Assembly: GCA_025934775.1 (NCBI GenBank)
Contig: JAICWO010000005.1
Span: 186,001 to 250,000, forward strand
DNA length: 64,000 nucleotides
From: Gemmatimonadaceae bacterium
Lineage (GTDB): Bacteria; Gemmatimonadota; Gemmatimonadetes; Gemmatimonadales; Gemmatimonadaceae
Direction of reading: 5' to 3'
Part shown: positions 61,668 through 64,000 of the stretch, piece by piece
How the letters are laid out: each line of letters begins with the position of its first letter
Position numbering within the stretch: position 1 is the first letter of the stretch
Program-made: the position numbers and the translations under genes
The notes under the pieces: generated by a model
Seen by the model: the letters and a program-made list of their open reading frames with translations, nothing else
Told to the model about the DNA's origin: nothing
Databases searched by the model: none

Positions 61668-63239
61668 GTGTCCGAGGTTTTGAGCCCTCCCCCCGCGAAG
61701 CACCGACTCAGTAAGCCGATTCCGCGTACGCTCACGGCGATCGCGGAGATCGCTGCTGCGCTGGCGACCGGCGACTCGATCGGTGCGGTGATGCCCGGCA
61801 TCCTCGCCGCCGTCGCGAGCGAGCTGGATGGAACACAGGCCACGCTCTGGCTTCGCGGCCTGGACGGTCTTCGACGAGCGTGGTTCGTCGCGGCCGACGA
61901 TACGCCTCCCTCCGACGTGGAGCACGCGCTCAGATCCGGCGACGGCACGGCCGAGGCCGGATTCGTCGTGTGCCGGCTGCTCGCCGGCCGACAGGAGCTC
62001 GGTGCGATCTCCGCGCGTCCGGGACGCGACCTCGTGGGCGAGGACTCGCTCTTCCTCTCCGCCGTGGCCGACATGCTCGCGCCCGCGCTTCGCGACGCGG
62101 AGTATGCGCACCGGCTGGAGTCGGAAGTCGCGGCGCGCACGCGTGAGATCGACGAGCAGCGGCGCTTCATCGAGAAGATCATCGACTCGCTTCCGGTCGG
62201 TCTCTATGTGATCGACCGGGGATACCGCATTCAGGCGTGGAATCGAAAGCGCGAGACCGGACTTCAGGGCGTTTCGCGCGAGGAGGCGATCGGGCGCACG
62301 ATCTTCGAGATCCTCCATCGCCAGCCGGCCGAGCTGCTGCGCAGCGAGTTCGAGAGCGTGTTCGAGACCGGCGAGATGCAGCAGTTTCCGATCGAGTCGA
62401 CGGCGTTCGGTGAGTCGCGCACGTACCGGATCACGAAAATTCCGATGCAGGTCGATGACACCGGCGACGTGTCGCACGTGATCACGATCGGCGAGGACAT
62501 CACCGAGTGGCGCCAGGCCGAGGAGCGATTCGCGCAGGCCGAGAAGCTCGCGGCGATCGGAACGCTCGCCGCGGGCGTGATGCACGAGATCAACAACCCG
62601 CTCGCGACGATCGGTGCCTGCGCGGAGAGCATGACGCTCGGCATCGACGAAGGCACACTGGACCTCGCCAACGACAAGGCGGAAGTGAAGGAGTCGCTCT
62701 CGTTGATCCAGGAGGAAGTGCATCGCTGCAAGGGGATCATCGACGGACTGCTCGATTTCAGCCGTCCCAAGCCAACGACGAAGTCGGTCGTCGATCTGAA
62801 CGGCGTGGTGGAGAAGACGCTCTCGCTCGTGCGGCATCACCCGCGCTTCCGGCGCGTGCTCGTGGGACTCGAACCCACGAAGGAATTGCGCTCGATCTGG
62901 GCGAACGACGAGCAGATGGTGCAGGTGCTCATGGCGCTCCTGCTGAACGCGCTCGACGCCATGGAAGACAAGGGCGTCATCACGATTCGCACGCGAAACG
63001 AGGACAAGGACGACTGCGTGATCGTCGAAGTCGTCGACCACGGCCACGGCATTCGCGGCGCCGACAAATCGAAGATCTTCGAGCCGTTCTACACGACCAA
63101 GGCGCCGAGCCGCGGGATGGGTCTCGGTCTCTCGATCTGCTATGCGATCGTTACGGAGCACGGCGGCCGCATCGAGGTCGACAGTGTGGTCGGCGAAGGG
63201 AGCGTGTTCCGCATGATCCTTCCGGCGACGAACCCGTGA
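61668..63239 (+). CDS. PAS-domain sensor histidine kinase
   Basis: About 523 residues if started at GTG 61668; TTG 61587 is possible, as no ribosome site decides. A GAF-like N-terminal part (about 20-150) is followed by a coiled linker, a PAS domain (SLPVGLYVIDRGYRIQAWN) and the HisKA helix with phospho-acceptor His306 in AAGVMHEINNPLATIGA. The HATPase domain contains LLNALDAMEDKGVI, DHGHGI and GMGLGLSICYAIV. No membrane segments, so a cytoplasmic sensor. It overlaps its response regulator by GTGA. Confidence 0.9.
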   Translation: MSEVLSPPPAKHRLSKPIPRTLTAIAEIAAALATGDSIGAVMPGILAAVASELDGTQATLWLRGLDGLRRAWFVAADDTPPSDVEHALRSGDGTAEAGFVVCRLLAGRQELGAISARPGRDLVGEDSLFLSAVADMLAPALRDAEYAHRLESEVAARTREIDEQRRFIEKIIDSLPVGLYVIDRGYRIQAWNRKRETGLQGVSREEAIGRTIFEILHRQPAELLRSEFESVFETGEMQQFPIESTAFGESRTYRITKIPMQVDDTGDVSHVITIGEDITEWRQAEERFAQAEKLAAIGTLAAGVMHEINNPLATIGACAESMTLGIDEGTLDLANDKAEVKESLSLIQEEVHRCKGIIDGLLDFSRPKPTTKSVVDLNGVVEKTLSLVRHHPRFRRVLVGLEPTKELRSIWANDEQMVQVLMALLLNALDAMEDKGVITIRTRNEDKDDCVIVEVVDHGHGIRGADKSKIFEPFYTTKAPSRGMGLGLSICYAIVTEHGGRIEVDSVVGEGSVFRMILPATNP

Positions 63240-64000
63240 GCGAAGGCCCGGGCGTCGGCCGGATCCGCGTTCTCATCGCCGAGGACGAGGAGAATCTCGC
63301 GCAGATTCTCTCGACGTTCTTGCGCGGGCGCGGACATCACGTGGTGTGTGTCGGCGACGGCCGCGCGGCGCTTCAGGCGGTGCGGGACGAATCGTTCGAC
63401 GTAGCGCTCTTCGACATCGTGATGCCCGAGATGGACGGTCTCGAGGCGCTGAAGCAGCTCCGCGCCGAACCCGATCCGCCCGAGGTCATCATCATCACCG
63501 GCAACGGCACGATCGAGACGGCGATCACGGCGATGAAGCTCGGCGCCTACGACTACATGGCGAAGCCGTACCGCATGGCGGAGATCGACGTCCTCGTGCG
63601 GCGTGCATGGGAGAAGCGCCAGCTCGCGCGCGAGAATCGCTACCTGCAGGCGCGGCTGTCGCGCGTGGATGCCACGCCCGAGGTGATCACCCAGTATGCG
63701 CCGATGCACGCCGTGCTCTCGCTGCTCGAGCGTGTGGCGACGACCGATTCTCCCGTGCTCATCACGGGCGAGTCCGGCACGGGAAAGACGCTGCTCGCGC
63801 GCGCGATTCACCGCCTCTCGGGGCGCGTCGGACCGATGGTCGAAGCGGATGCGACGGTGCTCGCCGAGAGCGTGCTCGACGTCGAATTGTTCGGACACGA
63901 GCGCGGCGCGTTCACGGGTGCGGTCGCGCGCAAAGCGGGGCTCATCGAGCTCGCGTCGAGCGGCACGCTGTTCGTCGACGGCGTGGGCGTGCTCAGCGCG
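63236..64000 (+). CDS. NtrC-type sigma-54-dependent response regulator (3' end outside window)
   Basis: First 255 residues, open to the right edge. Start GTG 63236 overlaps the kinase stop. The receiver domain holds the phospho-acceptor Asp60 (ALFDIVMPEMDG) and the Lys in AKPYR. The AAA+ domain begins with Walker A GESGTGKT (178-185) and includes the sigma-54-contact loop ERGAFTGA. It activates sigma-54 promoters when phosphorylated by the adjacent kinase; target genes are not evident here. Confidence 0.9.
   Translation, partial: MSEGPGVGRIRVLIAEDEENLAQILSTFLRGRGHHVVCVGDGRAALQAVRDESFDVALFDIVMPEMDGLEALKQLRAEPDPPEVIIITGNGTIETAITAMKLGAYDYMAKPYRMAEIDVLVRRAWEKRQLARENRYLQARLSRVDATPEVITQYAPMHAVLSLLERVATTDSPVLITGESGTGKTLLARAIHRLSGRVGPMVEADATVLAESVLDVELFGHERGAFTGAVARKAGLIELASSGTLFVDGVGVLSA

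Overview
The window is strongly GC-rich, densely coded bacterial chromosome and most likely comes from a member of the Gemmatimonadota. I infer this from the gene set, not from a marker gene. It carries two SusC/SusD-type outer-membrane pairs with barrel-less plug-like satellites, the C-terminus of a VPS10/sortilin-like secreted protein, secreted S9, M20 and amidohydrolase-fold enzymes with Ala-Gln signal-peptide ends, an alternative complex III operon, and many lipoproteins. GTG starts and 4-bp stop/start overlaps (GTGA, ATGA) are frequent.

Layout. 1-6.2 kb: end of the sortilin-like gene, then a leftward group thrB-thrC-M20 hydrolase-lipoprotein. 6.27-8.98 kb: a complete IS1-family element with 19-bp terminal inverted repeats and an 8-bp target duplication. 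It carries three passenger genes (a small basic protein, a DUF3800 protein and a winged-helix-like protein) and a candidate structured RNA as well as its transposase. 9.2-19.9 kb: two SusC/SusD pairs, each followed by a barrel-less plug-like secreted protein, with hairpin terminators between. 20-28 kb: amidohydrolase, metallo-beta-lactamase/rhodanese fusion, a glycine-zipper-rich exported protein, an S9 peptidase overlapping an AIM24-like gene. 28-39.5 kb: housekeeping and scattered genes (pdxH, speA, CPA1 antiporter, Mn-type SOD, DedA, M15-like peptidase with EF-hand-like loops, GH38 alpha-mannosidase). 39.5-49.5 kb: a probable uptake and breakdown locus with DppB/DppC-type permeases divergent from a solute-binding lipoprotein, a heparinase II/III-like lyase, TrmJ, a GSAM-like aminotransferase and two coupled amidohydrolases, one with an altered metal motif. 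49.6-57.6 kb: actABCDEF, preceded by a palindrome matching the CRP/FNR-family core TGTGA-N6-TCACA and followed by a strong bidirectional terminator. 57.6-64 kb: thioredoxin 2, a GT4 glycosyltransferase, an NAD-dependent epimerase, tRNA-Ala(TGC), an FKBP lipoprotein, a peroxiredoxin, and a histidine kinase coupled to an NtrC-type sigma-54 activator cut off by the right edge.

How the parts fit. The organism looks like a heterotroph that takes up polymers or peptides through TonB-linked SusCD pairs, degrades them with exported peptidases and glycan enzymes, and respires with alternative complex III in place of bc1. The most unusual stretch is the IS1-family element at 6.27-8.98 kb. The least explained metabolic unit is the transporter/lyase/aminotransferase/amidohydrolase locus at 39.5-49.5 kb.
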